Of a stretch of 62,000 nucleotides of DNA, positions 34,281-47,450 are shown piece by piece. The notes beneath the pieces were generated by a model. The model saw only the letters and a list, made by a program, of their open reading frames with translations, did no database searches and had not been told where the DNA came from. The DNA comes from Gnetum montanum. Taxonomy: Eukaryota; Streptophyta; Gnetopsida; Gnetales; Gnetaceae. The stretch's first letter is position 1. Each line of letters starts with the position of its first letter. Location: assembly GCA_015680685.1 (NCBI GenBank), contig MNCI01010865.1, positions 2,274-64,273 of the forward strand, in the 5' to 3' direction. Made by a program: the position numbers and the translations under genes.

Positions 34281-34339
34281 AAAGCATATTAGAGACTCAA
34301 GTAGAAGCTCATAAAGACTCCAATTCTATGAGCACCTAA

Positions 34340-34720
34340 CTGGTCTAGACCATTTCATATCATGACAAATGTATCTAATTACACCTTGGGAGCTAAATTA
34401 CATAGTTGGATGACTCAAAACATCTATATTATATTCATTGCATAAGCTGAAGAATTGTGGATGCGCAACTCAATTACACCACCATAGAGAAAGAACTTAT
34501 GATGGTTGTGTATGCTCTAGAAACATTTAGGCACTATGTGCTTGGATATAAAGTGTTTGTGCACACTGACCACAGTTCCATCCACTTCCTAATGAACAAG
34601 CCAATGGTGAACTCCTATGTCATATGGTTTTAGTGATCTTGTAGAAATTCAATTTTACAATGGTAGATTGAAAGGTGACTACAAATGTGGTCACTAATCA
34701 CTTATCTCAGTTGTGATGGA
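34340..34720 (+). pseudogene. RNase H domain, Athila-like copy 2 (broken)
   Basis: Shows FHIMTNVSNYTLGAKL, EKELMMVVYALETFRHYVLG, VFVHTDHSSIHFLMNKP and a tail LISQL. The TDH block is intact here, while the first Asp is Asn (MTNVS). Copy 1 has the opposite state. Confidence 0.75.
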
Positions 34721-34979
34721 ATGACAAATGGGAGGAGAGTACACTCTCTGATCAATTCCCAGATGAACTCCTCTTTTCTTATGCAATAAATGAACAAATA
34801 CATGTAGAATCAAAATGGTATGATGGCATCTTCACTTATCTTCTCACTCAAGAGATGCCACAAGATTTGGACTATAAGAAGAAAAAACAGTTTCCTCATT
34901 AGGCCAAACGCTTTGTGGAAATCAATAGACACCTTTACAAGGTATGTGCTGATGACCTAGTTTGTTGGTATGTACCTAA

Positions 34980-36060
34980 TGTTGATCAACTACACATTCT
35001 CTAGGATGCTCATGAGGGTCTTTGTAGGGGCCTCTATGCTAGGAGACACACAACCATAAAAATCCTAATGAAAGAATACTATTGGTACACAATATTTAGG
35101 GATGTCCACCAGTTTATCCACTCTTGTGAATGTTATCAATGAAATGGTAGAATGACCACATGAATGGAGGAACCTTAACAGTGGATTAAATCCCTAGAAC
35201 CTTTCAACATATGGGGCATCAACTTCATGGGTCCCATCACACCCATGTCAAATAGAAAGGAATATATGATCTTCATCATTGATTACTACACAAAATGGAT
35301 AGAAGTAGTAGCCATCATCAACTATACATCATCCACTATTACGTGGTTTGTATAACAGAATGTTGTGAATAGGTTTGGGGTGCCATGTGCACTAATTTCT
35401 AACAACAGAACCCATTTTACAAGTGCTACTTTTCACAAGCTTATACAGTGCTTGGGGGTTAAATATAAATTAACAACATCCTAACACCCTCAAGCCAATG
35501 GTTAAGTAGAAGTTACCAATAGAAAGATCACGAAGATCCTAATGAAGCCTATTACATAGTATAGGAGAAACTGGAGCACAAAATTAAGCAATGCCTTTTG
35601 GGCATAGCACTCAACATGGAAACTTCCTATAGGCTACTCTTTCTATGAGCTAGTGTATAGAAAATTACCAACTATACCTATCCAATCCAAGCTTTGTATA
35701 GTTTCAACAACCTGTGACTTGGACCTTGACCTTAGCCTAGTATAAAAATAAAGATTAATCAACTTAAATGTGCTAGATGAAAATCAATTGATAGTCATAT
35801 CCTTGAAAACATGCACAAGGCATTCAACAAAAAGCATCATGACCTTCAAATATGAAAAGAGAAATTTCAACTAGAAGATAAGGTCCTCTCTTGGAACCCC
35901 ACACATGTACCTCAATGAACTAAGTTCTAAACATTGTGAGAGGGGCCTTATATAATTGATAAAACCTTTCCTTCTAGGATCATGATCATATACAAACCTG
36001 AAAGCCCCAACAAGAAGTAGTTGGTTAACATTCAACAGGTAAAGCCTTTCCATAAGGCCA
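34980..36060 (+). pseudogene. Integrase, Athila-like copy 2 (broken)
   Basis: The zinc-binding domain (HEGLCRGLYARRHTTIKILM, KEYYWYTIF, HSCECYQ) is followed by the core. The two Asp positions have decayed to Asn (WGINFMGP, LISNNRTHF), while the Glu survives in VEVTNRK. Both Asp-to-Asn changes are single G-to-A changes. The C-terminal region up to about 36060 matches copy 1. Confidence 0.78.
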
Positions 36061-36701
36061 AGTAAGCCAGTGCAGTAAATACCTTAATGGATGAACAACC
36101 ATGCTCAATTTTTCAAATCTCCTCCTTCAAACTTAATCGTGGGGAAGATGGGCATCCATGCTAATCACATATGTGGATCCTCAGTTTCTATTTTTGGTTT
36201 ACATTTTTTTTTTTTGCATATTGTTTATTTTATACCTTTTTGATTTTAAAAACTTTTTTCTATTTTACACCAATTTTTATTTTACATCATTGTTAGTACN
36301 ACACACATGTACCTCAATGAACTAAGTTCTAAACATTGTGAGAAGGGCCTTATATAATTGATAAAACCTTTCCTTCTAAGATCATGATCATATACAAACC
36401 TGAAAGCCCCAACAAGAAGTAGTTGGTTAACATTCAACAGGTAAAGCCTTTCCATAAGGCCAAGTAAGCCAGTGCAGTAAATACCTTAATGGATGAACAA
36501 CCATGCTCAATTTTTCAAATCTCCTCCTTCAAACTTAATCGTGGGGAAGATGGGCATCCATGCTAATCACATATGTGGATCCTCAGTTTCTATTTTTGGT
36601 TTACATTTTTTTTTTTTGCATATTGTTTATTTTATACCTTTTTGATTTTAAAAACTTTTTTCTATTTTACACCAATTTTTATTTTACATCATTGTTAGTA
36701 C
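35901..36701. repeat. ~400-bp direct duplication around an N (probable assembly join)
   Basis: 35901-36299 is repeated at 36303-36701 with two visible single-base differences (G/A both times). The single N at 36300 sits exactly between. Copy 1 of the block has this sequence only once (10513-10900). This is best explained as two overlapping contig ends joined without merging. Confidence 0.9.
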
Positions 36702-38580
36702 ATTTAAATTTTTCTTGGATATTTTACAATTTCTTATATATTTTATTTTATTTTAATGTGATTTTCTAATTTTTGTTAATAAACATGCTTTGTGCCAATA
36801 AGACACAATGATGCTATAGTTGTTACTAATGGTGGTTTATGCTTAATATTTTTGTTTGCTAATGTTTGATTTCTATTTTTGAATTCTTTTACCAATGGCT
36901 AAGGCATGGTTTCTTTTTCATGGAATAGGTAGTGAGTCCATGACATCCATCCATCCTTAAAAATCTATGATTTTCCTTATTTTGGGAATACAAGGTTCCT
37001 TTCATTAAATAAACCTTTAATAAATTTGTGACCTTGGTGGTTTTCAAAATTAGGAAGGATTCAAAAGGTTTGCATAGGGTCTAACTTCAAGGGAACTCAA
37101 TACTCTTTATATTCTTCTACTTACTTGGGTGCATGAGTGTTTTCATGGATTTCTTACCATTCCCTATAGACAATAAATAAGAAGTTAAATAAGTCTTTTG
37201 CATGGTGCGGTTTCCATTCAAAAATTCCAAAAATAAATTTAAAAAATATATATATAAAACAAAATAAAAGAAAAAAAACATGATGGAATTTCAAAGCACA
37301 CCTCTTAAATAGATAAATGGGCTACAAGCACTAGTCATGGGACAAGAAAGGCATGTTACCCATGCTTGAAAGTCCACTCTAACTAAAGCCTTGTCTTAAT
37401 TTCTACTTCTATTTTCTTCTATTTAAGGAATGGTGGTTGTTCTGTGGAAGCACTCTTTATCTCAGGGGGATGGATTAGTCTTGGAGTGGCGATGCAAAGT
37501 CATTGAAAGTGGTTAGTTTTGGTCTAGACCAAGGATGGATCTTCTTAGGTCATTTAATCACAAATCCACAAGGGACTTCCTATGACCTCAATCTGGAACT
37601 CCATTCCACCTTCTCCATCATCCATCCATGCTGTCCATAACTCACCTCACTGCCAGTGTTCATGTTCTTATTTCATATCTTTGTCTAATGTACTTGAATT
37701 CTTTGGTAGAATCTTTCAGGTTTTGGTCCTTAACTTTCATAAACCATTAATCACCTATGGGATCCACAGACTCCTTAGGTTGAGGTTATGCAAGGGAAAA
37801 CAGGACATGTTTCTACTATGGAGAGGACCCACTTACAATCTCTTGGTTGTGTTCATTAAGTAGCTTATCCTTAGGAATTCTTGCAATCAAAATATTTTGT
37901 GCACCCACCTTCTACATTTGATTGTGTGCTCCTTTAAGTATTTTCTCTAATTCACACATTCTCCATCAACTTTGTGAATTTTTGAGCTTTCAAAGATCCT
38001 CTTCAATGATTTCATCATATTCTTAGCATTTTTGGAACTTCATAAACCATAAATTCATTTAAAATTTCCTTATATTTTTTGAAATATTTGAGTTTGAAAA
38101 TTTCATTTCTAGACCCTATAAACAAGGCCTCGTTGATGTAGCCTATGCATATACGCAACCCCATTGACATAACACAAAATTCCTATATATATGCATGACC
38201 CCTTTAGAAATTTTCACATTTGCTCTCAAACACCCAAGGAGTTTTTGTAATTTTTAGAGCCCAAAACCTTCATGAGCCCATAACTTCCTAACCATTTGAC
38301 CAAATTACTCCATTCTTAGACCCTGTAGCTCCTGAAGGTAAGCTCTTAATCATGGGACCACAAACATGTCATTTTTGATAGAAAAGTTTTCTACAATTTT
38401 CTAACTCCTAGAAAGGTTTAACTAAGGAATCAACATTAAAACACCAAATTACAAGGGTTAAACCCTTCCAATGAGCTCTGATGGCACTTACAATAAAAAA
38501 TTAATTAATAATAAAATAATCAATTTTCCATGGTCCAATCGTAGCCAAGTGGAATGAATTAGCGAGATAAGGTATCCAAA
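36702..38580 (+). other. Non-coding spacer between integrase and extra ORF, copy 2
   Basis: Counterpart of 10740-12780, with no supported gene. The promoter-like segment is at 38120-38191. The 93-codon open frame at 37582 is not open in copy 1. Confidence 0.5.
38120..38191 (+). promoter_or_regulatory. Possible internal promoter upstream of the extra ORF, copy 2
   Basis: AAGGCCTCGTTGATGTAGCC, CCCCATTGACATAAC and TATATATA at 38184-38191, followed by ATGCATGACCCC. The TATA core and the ~60 bp after it are almost unchanged from copy 1, although the neighbourhood has diverged. Confidence 0.35.
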
Positions 38581-38668
38581 TATTTTAAGTTACACATTAT
38601 ATCTACTAATCCATAGATGTGTTGTGACTGTAGATGGCACCAAAAGAAAAACACATATAGGAAGGAGN

Positions 38669-38795
38669 TCTTGAGATGAACAAACTATGTATGAATTTAA
38701 AGCATCCTTGATAAATATATTTATCAAGATGTCCCATTAGAATATAGGATTCCTAGCATTTTCTTAAATACCAAAAGGCAAGTTGGTTCAATGGT
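38669..38795. other. Unrelated segment after an N, absent from copy 1
   Basis: Where copy 1 has ~410 bp of extra ORF (12837-13248), copy 2 has an N at 38668 and then ~125 bp with no match in copy 1, before alignment resumes at AAGATCAAGGACATTTTAG. This is either a real insertion/deletion or a wrong contig join. Confidence 0.6.
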
Positions 38796-40229
38796 CAAGA
38801 TCAAGGACATTTTAGTGTCCTACTCAATGCAAGTCATTGTAAAGGCACTTGGGTTGCCTAAAAATGGGGCAAATCTCACCAAGATTCTAATGTAGGAAAA
38901 TTATAACATCAAAAAGGAATGGGTTTAGTAGTGCTATGATGTTAACTACGAGTATGGCACACTCACACTGGTAGAAATAATCTATTACAAGATTGTGACC
39001 TCTCATCTAAAATCCCATGGTGAGGACTAGCAAGATCACTACATTATAGGCCCATGTGTGTGCCGCTCTAAGTGGAAGATTCTTGGTCAACCTTCCACAA
39101 CTAATCTATCTGGAGATAGAGAAGTAGTTCAAGGAGAATAAACATTGAAGAAAGGTACTCCCCTTCCCATGCATCATCAAAAAATTATGTTAAAGATGAG
39201 GAATAGCCTGCTATACTAATGATGTTGTCCAACGCGCTCTGACCACTAATTGGATGAAGATGATAAAGGAAAAGACTCCTGCAACAATGATCCAAGAAGA
39301 GAAGTAACAACCACCACCTCCACCTACCATTCAGAAAATAGTGTCGAATGTCACTATAACATCCCAATGGTTGTGCTAGTACTAAGAGTGGATCTAGAGC
39401 AAGCAAGAAAAATATGCAAGCATGAGGGATGGAGACCCATTTGTGCACCAACCCATGATGAGTTACTTGAAATGAGGTGGCCCAAGTAGTCAGCTTGATT
39501 AGGGAAGGTGGATCCATTTTTTCTATCCAATGAATGTAGTTGTCCATGAGGTCAAATCCTAGTGCCAGAGAGGTAATAGTGTCTCTCTCAAAATAACAAC
39601 TCCTAGTTTTCAGTGCACTTGGAGGAGGGCAAGGGGGCAATAGTACTAGTAGTAGAGTGCTTGCTGATAGAATCATCAAAACACTCAATGCATCTACAAC
39701 ATCTATACCAAACATCACTACAGTTAAATATGTGTAAACATTTGTAGGATCCATAAGCAATAGACCAAGCTTCGCTCAGCATGAACAACTGCTGGACTAA
39801 CAAGTAGGGATTGGGCAACAAGTTTTGGATGTCTTTGATCTTTCAAATAGTATAACTGCAACCCAATCGAAGCTACTAGAGGAAAGGGATAAAAATATTA
39901 TTTTGGAAGGGTAACTCAAAATAGCCAATAATATGAATGAATGCTTGGCTGTGAAAGTTGTTGAACTGAAAGCCCATATTGCTAATCCTGTGTTTCTCAA
40001 CTCAACATTAACAAGAGATGAAACTCTTGAACAATTTCACACTAGATTGAAAGGGGTTGAGGATGCGATGGAGATGGTGGTGTTCTATCGATACTTGGTA
40101 GAGGCCATTCAGCATAAAATTCAAAAGGCCTTGGATCTAACCCACTAGAAGAATGTGCAATTGACCACAAAAAATCATCACCTATGAAACATTGATGTGC
40201 ATAAACAAAAATTAACTAATTTTATCCAT

Positions 40230-40364
40230 CAATAGTAGGCACAACTAGCTAGAGAAAATATAGACTTAAGGAGATTAACAATTGAGAATAGCAACCNCAA
40301 TAGTAGGCACAACTAGCCAGAGAAAATATAGACTTAAGGAGATTAACAATTGAGAATAGCAACC
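40230..40364. repeat. 67-bp direct duplication around an N (probable assembly join)
   Basis: 40230-40296 and 40298-40364 are the same sequence with one visible difference, separated only by the N at 40297. Copy 1 has one unit. Confidence 0.9.
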
Positions 40365-41448
40365 TCTCCATGGAGGAGGTCCATGTCCTTCACTAAAAGA
40401 CTATAAGAGAAGTAGCCACTTGGAAATCAAAGGCTTTAAAATTTGAGAGCATCAAAAATCACTACAAGGACCAAGTTATCCTACAAAAGGAAATAAATGA
40501 GAAACACATACAAGTGGGAAAGGCAAAGATGAATGAGACCCTCCAACAACTCCAACAAGGATGCAAATTATGGCAACCTATCGTTGATGGCATTGATCAA
40601 TACAATAAAGCATAAATTCACCTGAAGGAGTTGCAGATAGAGGAGATGATGGAATATATAAAGCTTTCCAACCTCTAATACGCAAACCTAGCTATGTTAA
40701 CTACTAGACAGCCATAGGCAAAACTAGAGAAGTAGGTGACCAATTCAAACTTATTGTATAAGGATGAGTTTAAGCTCCTCAAGGATACCAAGTAAAATCT
40801 TGCAATTGCAAACACTAAACTTGAGGTTCTGAAGGGCAAATACACTAATTTGAGATCTACTGCTAAGAGCCTAGCCAAAAGAATGAGTGACTATCAAGAG
40901 CTGTAAAACACAGTGAAGGCATTTGATTTGAAATGTAAGTAGTTTGCTACTTATTTCGTCAACATCAATGAGTTCTCATTAATACCTTATCCATAGGATG
41001 TCTCCATTCTAGCCCACATTGGTAATGCCATGTGGACTGTGAATGATCCCTAAAGCAAGGAGGAGAAGATGAAGGCATTACTAGATGTCTTTCACCTTCT
41101 ACTAAAGGTAGCACCCATAGCCTCCTCGGCCATCACACATGCCTGAAGCTAGCAAATATCCTTCAAAGCCTTAGGAACCTTCACTACTTAATACTATTTT
41201 ATCTTCTCAACTACCTTCACATTGTTAGAGGATGCATTATTCAGTTTGAGTAGTCATGTCATGATGCTCAATTTTGTGTCATGAACACCACAAATTTTGT
41301 AATGATGTCGATTTGTACACTCTGGCACTCATCTTTGTTATCATGTTTGTTATGTCAATTTGTTATGTCAAGTGTTAGTCAATAATCCCATACCTTCTCA
41401 ATTTTGTAAATGAACTTAAGGACAAGTTTTTATTCAGATGTGGGAATA

Positions 41449-42366
41449 TGATGAAGCATCAAAGAGTCATGTCAATGAGCCCCCATTGATGTGGCCTCGT
41501 CGATGGGCCCTTATCAATGTTGCCCCATTGATGGAGCTATGTTGATGTAGCATTTTCTACATTTACTAGGCCCCATCGATGCAACTCCACAATAAAGTCT
41601 ATGAATACATGCTCATCCATCATGTTTATGACATGTCCTGTCATAGTTGTGGTAGAGCTCTTGTAGTTTATTTTCCCTAGAGTTAGAATATTTTCCAAGT
41701 GCCTACAACAGGAGTAATTGAGTGTATGGATCTTTATTCAAACATTGTTGTACCTAAGCATAGCAATGTGTGCAGCAATAAAGATGAGCTTTTTAATAAA
41801 CCTTGGAATATTTGGCTAGATTAAATATTCTCTTCATGCATTTAATGTTTTTAACAATTCTATGTAATGCTTTTAAGTAAATTAAGCTAAACTAAGCTAG
41901 CTAGGTTAAATAGCAATTAATAAAGCACATAAGTATGACCACTTTGGACATGCATATGGTGCTTGGTAATCTCAATAACACTTAACATTTGGTAACCCAA
42001 CAATGTTGTACATGTTCAAGATGTGTACAAAAAGTGAGATTGGATGCTTATGTTAGAATTAGTTAGACATAGATTAGTTAGTTAGATTAAATTAGCAATT
42101 AAATTGTTTCATTCATTTCATCCTTTATTTTAACCACCCAAAACATAAAACATAACAAATAGTAAAAATCATATGCCTTGATTACACTTAATCATACCTT
42201 TGTACATCACAAGTGTAATTGGGAAGACAATGAATGACTATTAGTGTAAGTTCACTTCCTAGAGGCTAGTGTATCAGAAGACATGAAGTCCATGGAATTT
42301 GATTGAATCATGCATGAATGCTTAGTGATTCATATGGTTAAGTGTATGGGTACTCAATGCTCATCA
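41449..42366 (+). repeat. 3' LTR of Athila-like element, copy 2
   Basis: Begins TGATGAAGCATC after GTGGGAATA and ends GCTCATCA before AGGAT, 918 bp. The TATA box has decayed to TATGAATA near 41600. It contains the uninterrupted target (TTAGT near 42322-42326) of the solo LTR found in copy 1. Confidence 0.85.
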
Positions 42367-42538
42367 AGGATTATACTCAAGACAAGCCAAGAGAATAGAC
42401 CAAAAGAAAAACTGTGATGAATTTTATATATTCTTCCCTAAATATGAGATACCAACTTTAACCTTCCAATCATTGGTATCCATAATGCTTTGCCATAGTA
42501 GAGATCTGTACCACTAACTCCTATGAAAGGCACATTAA

Positions 42539-42631
42539 GAGATGATTGAAGGGTTAAATAGTTTTAATTACTAATGAATATAANGAGAGATGATTGAAGG
42601 GTTAAATAGTTTTAATTACTAATGAATATAA
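42539..42631. repeat. 45-bp direct duplication around an N (probable assembly join)
   Basis: 42539-42583 is repeated at 42587-42631, with the N at 42584 between them. Copy 1 (about 17550-17595) has one unit. Confidence 0.88.
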
Positions 42632-43440
42632 TAGGTGGCAACCTGAAATGAAAATGAGGAAATATATCTAAAGATAGAGAAGTAAAATAGAAATGAAATA
42701 TACTTACAATAATATAAAAAAGAAAAATTTAACAAACAACAATCTATAAGGTATAAAGTAGGATTAAATAATCTAAGTAAGGTAACTGGATAAAAATGAT
42801 GGTAACTATTAAAATACATACGTAGGTAAGTCAACCCACCTTGTATAGTGTTATATCCTAGTGCAAAGGTGGTGGGATATGAAATTAGATTTAGTGTTCG
42901 TTGCTTCATCCATATGTACTCTACTCACACAAGGGAGTTCATGTGGAATACTTCAAATTCTAAGCTTTTGAGCATCACCTCAATTGTAAGGTTCTTGTGA
43001 GCGTTTAGCTCTGCTCATGATTGAAGGTTCTTAAGTGACTAATTCAGCCTACTTCAAGCATGAGGTTCTTGTGGAAGCCAAATTTATTTTATTTTATTTT
43101 TCATTTGAGTGGGCTACTCACATGGGCGCTAATCAAGTTTTACATGCTTTGGTCATTGTAGATTCTAGATACAATATAACACATCCTTTCCACCTTATTG
43201 ACTTATCCAAGAAAGTAATTAATAGAACCATACATTGATAAGCATTATCCTAAACTTAGTTATTTCATCCCATGACTCATGGAATGTATACCTACAGAAC
43301 ATTATTTGTAAAAGAAAAAAATAAATATTAGTATATGTAATTTATCTGTTTATTAATCTAAGGCACACCCTTGGATTTTGGGTTTAAACCAACCTATCTC
43401 AAGGTAGGAGGAGTTGTCCTTCTCCCTTGCATTCCAAACA
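42632..43440. other. Block sequence right of the Athila-like element, copy 2
   Basis: Counterpart of about 17595-18440. No supported gene. The AGGTTCTTGTG phrase repeats at about 42990, 43026 and 43062. Confidence 0.4.
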
Positions 43441-43789
43441 TGCTATTAACGAATTCTTTATAATTTCAACTAACAATAAAATTTTCTATTTCCCTCTACA
43501 TTTTTCAAGGTAAAAGTTATAGATTATTAATTTTTTATTATTTTTGCAATATTTAATAAGGCATTTGCTTTAAGCTACTCTCCATAGCCTTAACCTCTAC
43601 TTAAGCATTGTCATCACATGGTTCTTCCCCAAGGTAGTTAGGATCACTTAATTCTACTAACTCATCCTCTCCCAATTCCTCAATTTGGTGTTAATGGTAA
43701 TGCTTAAGTCTCTAGTCATTTACTAGAAGTGTAGTAGATAGGTTTTCTATGGGCGCAATCAGGACACTTCCATTACTATGGGATTATAA

Positions 43790-44810
43790 CAATATGTATG
43801 GACCTTCCAACCGAGTTGTTATTTTTCCTAGAAATTTGTGTGATCTCATATTATAAAATAAGACTTTATCACCTTTCAAGAAATGTTTCTAAAGTATGTT
43901 TTTATCTTATATACATTTCATTTTTAATTATTCTTTACTTATCAAGTGCATGCATGCATACTTCATCAAGTTCATGTAATTGAGTCATTCTAAAGTCTTG
44001 GTTGGTTTCCTTATCAAAATTGAGTTGTTGTGCTAATCTTAAGGATTAGTATTTGATTTCAATGGGAAATAAACATTGTTTTTCATAAACCAATTGATAG
44101 GGCAAATATCCTAAGTTTGGTTTATAAGAATTCCTATAAGCCCAAAGTGCATCTTGTAATTTTTTAGACCAATCTTTCTTCTTAATGCATAATTTTTTAG
44201 TTAAGATTTTTAAAATGATTCTATTTGCATTTTCAACTTGATCATTTGTTTGGGGATGGTTGGCAATAACTATGTTATGTTTCATTCCACAAAACATAAG
44301 ATATTTCTTCATTATTTTATTGAAAAAATGAGTTCCTTGATTATTAATGATTGATGTGGAGTTCCAAATCATGTTAGAATGTATTCTCTAAGAAAAGCTA
44401 CAACTACTTTAACATCATTTATTTGAGTAGCTTTAGCCTCCACCCATTTAGTGACATAATCAATATATACTAAGATATACTGACATCTTGGGAAGGTGGG
44501 AATGGTCCCAAAATATCTATGCCCCATATATCGAAAGGTTTTATTATTAAAATGGTATTAACTGACATCTCTTATCTTTTCATCATTTCCCCTAAACATT
44601 GACACTTGTAACATTTTTGAACATATATAGGAGCATCTTTAAATATATTTGGCCAATAAAACTCACTTTGTAAGATATTTATGGTAGTTCTATGATTATC
44701 AAAATGTCCACCTTTAAGGTTATCATGATACATGTAAATGATTTCTTGTTGTTCTTCTTCTACCACACATTTTCTTGCCACATTATTTTTACATATTCGA
44801 TAAATATATG
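43790..44810 (-). pseudogene. Integrase of the minus-strand relic, copy 2 (near-readable)
   Basis: Zinc-binding domain at 44572-44781 (YHDNLKGGHFDNHRTTINIL, FYWPNIFKDAPIYV, QKCYKCQC). The core continues with an open 108-codon piece at 44046-44372: IINNQGTHF (the second acidic residue has become Asn), HPQTNDQVENANR (the Glu is present) and WSKKLQDALWAYRNSYK. The C-terminal module, KHFLKGDKVLFYNMRSHKFL then GKITTRLEGPYIV, ends near 43790. Confidence 0.78.
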
Positions 44811-45209
44811 ATTCATTCCAAATAAACTTGGAAATGACTCTTAAAAAAGACTTTTTCTCTTTCTTACTCCATTGCTATTGTGTTTTCATTATGCCTAAAT
44901 AGTTTGCTATGTATGCAAACCAAGGGTTCGTTTTGTTAAAAATAGTTATTCATTAGGAAATTTATCATTAAACACTCCTCTTGTTTAATTTTCCTCCTTG
45001 GTTTTGAGTCTAGAAAGGTTATCTGCCACAACATTTTCTCTAACCCTCTTATCTAGAATATCATGATCAAAAATCATTGGAGTAGAAAGCACCACCTCAT
45101 AATCCTTTTCTATATTCTTTCTTCTCCTTTGGCTCTTATCTTGATTACCCTTATTCATTTTCTCCTCCACAATCTTTAGAAAAGTTTGGAATTTATTATC
45201 CAATGAGTC

Positions 45210-46090
45210 CTATATTTTGTTCATCTTAGCCAATATCTCTCTAATAGATTTTTGGATCAGATAGATTTTTCGTTGTAGCATTTCATTTAGTGATGCTTCC
45301 TCCTTAAGATTGTAAAGACATACCTCTCTTTTGTGAATGGAGGGATCTTTGTTGTACACCTTTATACTTTGTCTCTTTTTGAGTTCTTCTTCTTCCTTAG
45401 CCACTTGATCAATAATTCTTTGGATCTGATGAGCCCTCATTTCTAATAATCTCCCTTGGGCATAAATCCCAAGAGTCTCTCTAATTTCATTTCTAAGCCC
45501 ATCTATCACATGGTGAAGTTGTTCCCTTAAAGAGAAACCATGGACTAGGCATTGGTGCAAAAGAGAGTAATACCTACCTAACGATGCATCAAGAAATTCA
45601 TGATTGCTTTGTTTTCACCCTTAGATTTGTTTCCTCAAGTTAAACATCTTGAAGTACATTTGATATTTATTGTTGAATGTTTCCAAAATCATACTCCATC
45701 TATGAATAGATTCTCATTCCAAAGACTAGTACTAACTTTTAGCTTCTTTGATAAGTATCCTAGAGAAAAATATGAGTTTCCACCACTCATTTTTAATGTT
45801 CTATGAGGCACAAGTATCATGAAAGGCTTGAAAATGATGTTGTGGATCAACATTATACCCTCTCTCAAACTTAGGGATGTTGTCCCATATCAAGATGTTT
45901 GATTCACCTATCCCTTTCATGCCTAATAAGAATATGAACTACCTATGAAATATTTATCATGCTTCTTGTAGCAAGCAATGGCTTATCATAGTCATTATAT
46001 TCATATTGGCCCCTATCATGACCATGTCTCCTATGATGTGACTTATTATGCCTTCTTTATTGATGATGCTTCTCCTATTTTTGATCAAAG
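45210..46090 (-). pseudogene. gag core of the minus-strand relic, copy 2 (broken)
   Basis: Motifs on the minus strand: IPKFERGYNVDPQHHFQAFH near 45840-45870, and an open 116-codon piece at 45210-45560 with LREQLHHVIDGLRNEIRETL, GIYAQGRLLEMRAHQIQRII, DQVAKEEEELKKRQ and SIHKREVCLYNLKEEASLNE. It matches the gag at 61600-62000 and, less closely, that of the plus-strand element. The N-terminal half of gag is missing at the right end. Confidence 0.72.
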
Positions 46091-46124
46091 AGCTCAAAAT
46101 CCTATCATGATATCTACATAAATG

Positions 46125-46600
46125 AGAGACAAATTATCACAATTTAAAAGATATTTTCTAGATAGTACAATGATGGTAGCAAATAAAGCCATGACTGAAA
46201 TTTACCAAAAGCAAGTTTAGTTCAAGCAAGCTTATACAATGGTGAAAGAAATATTAAATGAATTATCCAGTTCCTTATTAGAGTTAGGAGATAATGATTT
46301 AAGTGTTGAGAAAGTTATCAAAAAGCTAGATAGTTAGAACCTAACAAGTTGAATGAAATAGTCAAGGTTATCTACAACTATGGAAAAATATCTCAACAAC
46401 TATTGATAGAAGGCTAATAGATTCAAAGGATGATGAAGATGGCCTTTGGGACCTTCTAGAAACTATCAAATAGTTTGACCTTATATGTAGAAATTTTTAA
46501 ATTAATTAAGCCATGAATAGAATTGGTTACTATAGCTATTGTAACTTCTCAAGTTGATCTATAAAGCATCATGTGAATTTGTAACTAAAAAATGGTGAGG
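46125..46600 (+). pseudogene. Decayed plus-strand coiled-coil frame, copy 2
   Basis: Counterpart of 21085-21560: TMMVANKAMTEIYQKQV, QAYTMVKEILNELSSSLLEL, LSVEKVIKKLDS. It is retained in the same phase in both copies, so it is a real remnant of a coding sequence, but no family is recognised. Confidence 0.35.
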
Positions 46601-47450
46601 AGGAATTTCTAAAAAGAGAGAGAGAAGAAGCTTGTAAAAGGAGATTCTATTGTAATGACAGTTTAAGCAATTTTTTCTTTCCCTTTTAGCTTATCATTCA
46701 ATCTGGTATCTCTTTTAATATCTTTCTAGTCTTTTAACAAGGTTTACACATTATTATATTTTGGTAAAATAGCTATTTTTGAATGAGCTATTTTCTTTGC
46801 TTACAATACTTTCATTTATTTTTATTACTTTTGTTGAATAAGATAGCTTATTTAAGTGTTAATTTTGAATAAGCATAATATGGAATAGATGTTATTTCAA
46901 ATTTAAAATCTAAGCTTTTAGATAAATAATCATTTTCTTAAGTTCTTGGCTCTCTATGACATTACTTTTGCAATATATTTGGCTTTTAAAAATTATGTAA
47001 CTAGATGACTTGGATTTCTAGAATGGTATTTTTTATGAAATTGTTTGTTTTCTATCATAATAATTGTAAGATCTAGAACTCAATGACTATGAAAAATATT
47101 AAGGATTATTGGCTAACATTCCAAATAGTTAAAAGAGGAAGCTACCTATTAATTATCATAAGAAAAATACTCATAACACTTTCTAGTAAAATTAAAATTC
47201 ATATAAATTAGGTCATTAGCTTAATAGTCTAACTGAGGCTATTTGGAGGTATTTGTGCCTTGGTAGATATAGATACCAAAAAACACCTAAAATGAGTGAA
47301 TAGAGTATTTAAAGGGGATCATTTTCCTACTCTAATAAATGCATTCTATGTTATATATTTTTTAAAGTTATATTTACTTTTAATTTTAATTTATACTTTA
47401 TAAGGCTTTATTTATTTTTCTCCATTCTAATTAATACCAAAGAACCCACA
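46601..47450. other. AT-rich non-coding stretch, copy 2
   Basis: Counterpart of 21561-22440; nothing recognisable. Confidence 0.4.

Larger units (their letters stand above)
38580..41290 (+). pseudogene. Long extra ORF after integrase, coiled-coil protein, copy 2 (broken)
   Basis: Counterpart of 12790-15740. About 410 bp of the N-terminal part are replaced by ~125 bp of unrelated sequence after the N at 38668. Recognisable parts: KIKDILVSYSMQVIVKALGL near 38800, a GRFLVNLPQLIYLEIEK region, LPCIIKKLC, and the coiled-coil half, for example KIIFL-free frame LEERDKNIILEG and VKVVELKAHIANPVF near 39880-40010. A 67-bp doubled segment around the N at 40297 breaks it further. Confidence 0.55.
28921..42366 (+). 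mobile_element. Athila-like Ty3/gypsy LTR retrotransposon, copy 2
   Basis: Counterpart of 4163-17370 with the same flanking duplications (GGGAT left, AGGAT right) and uninterrupted LTRs (28921-29859 and 41449-42366). Order: PBS, gag, protease, RT, RNase H, integrase, spacer, extra ORF, 3' LTR. About 400 bp after integrase is doubled around an N at 36300, which inflates its length. All frames are broken. The full-length gag here is the better guide to the family. Confidence 0.88.
43440..46100 (-). mobile_element. Internally deleted Athila-like relic, minus strand, copy 2
   Basis: The better preserved copy of the relic at 18440-21075. Minus-strand order: gag ~46090-45210, the RNase H tail joined on (NVVADNLSRL near 45050), integrase 44810-43790. 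Protease, RT and most of RNase H are absent, so the deletion joins the gag linker to the RNase H end. It depends on other elements for any movement. Confidence 0.78.
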
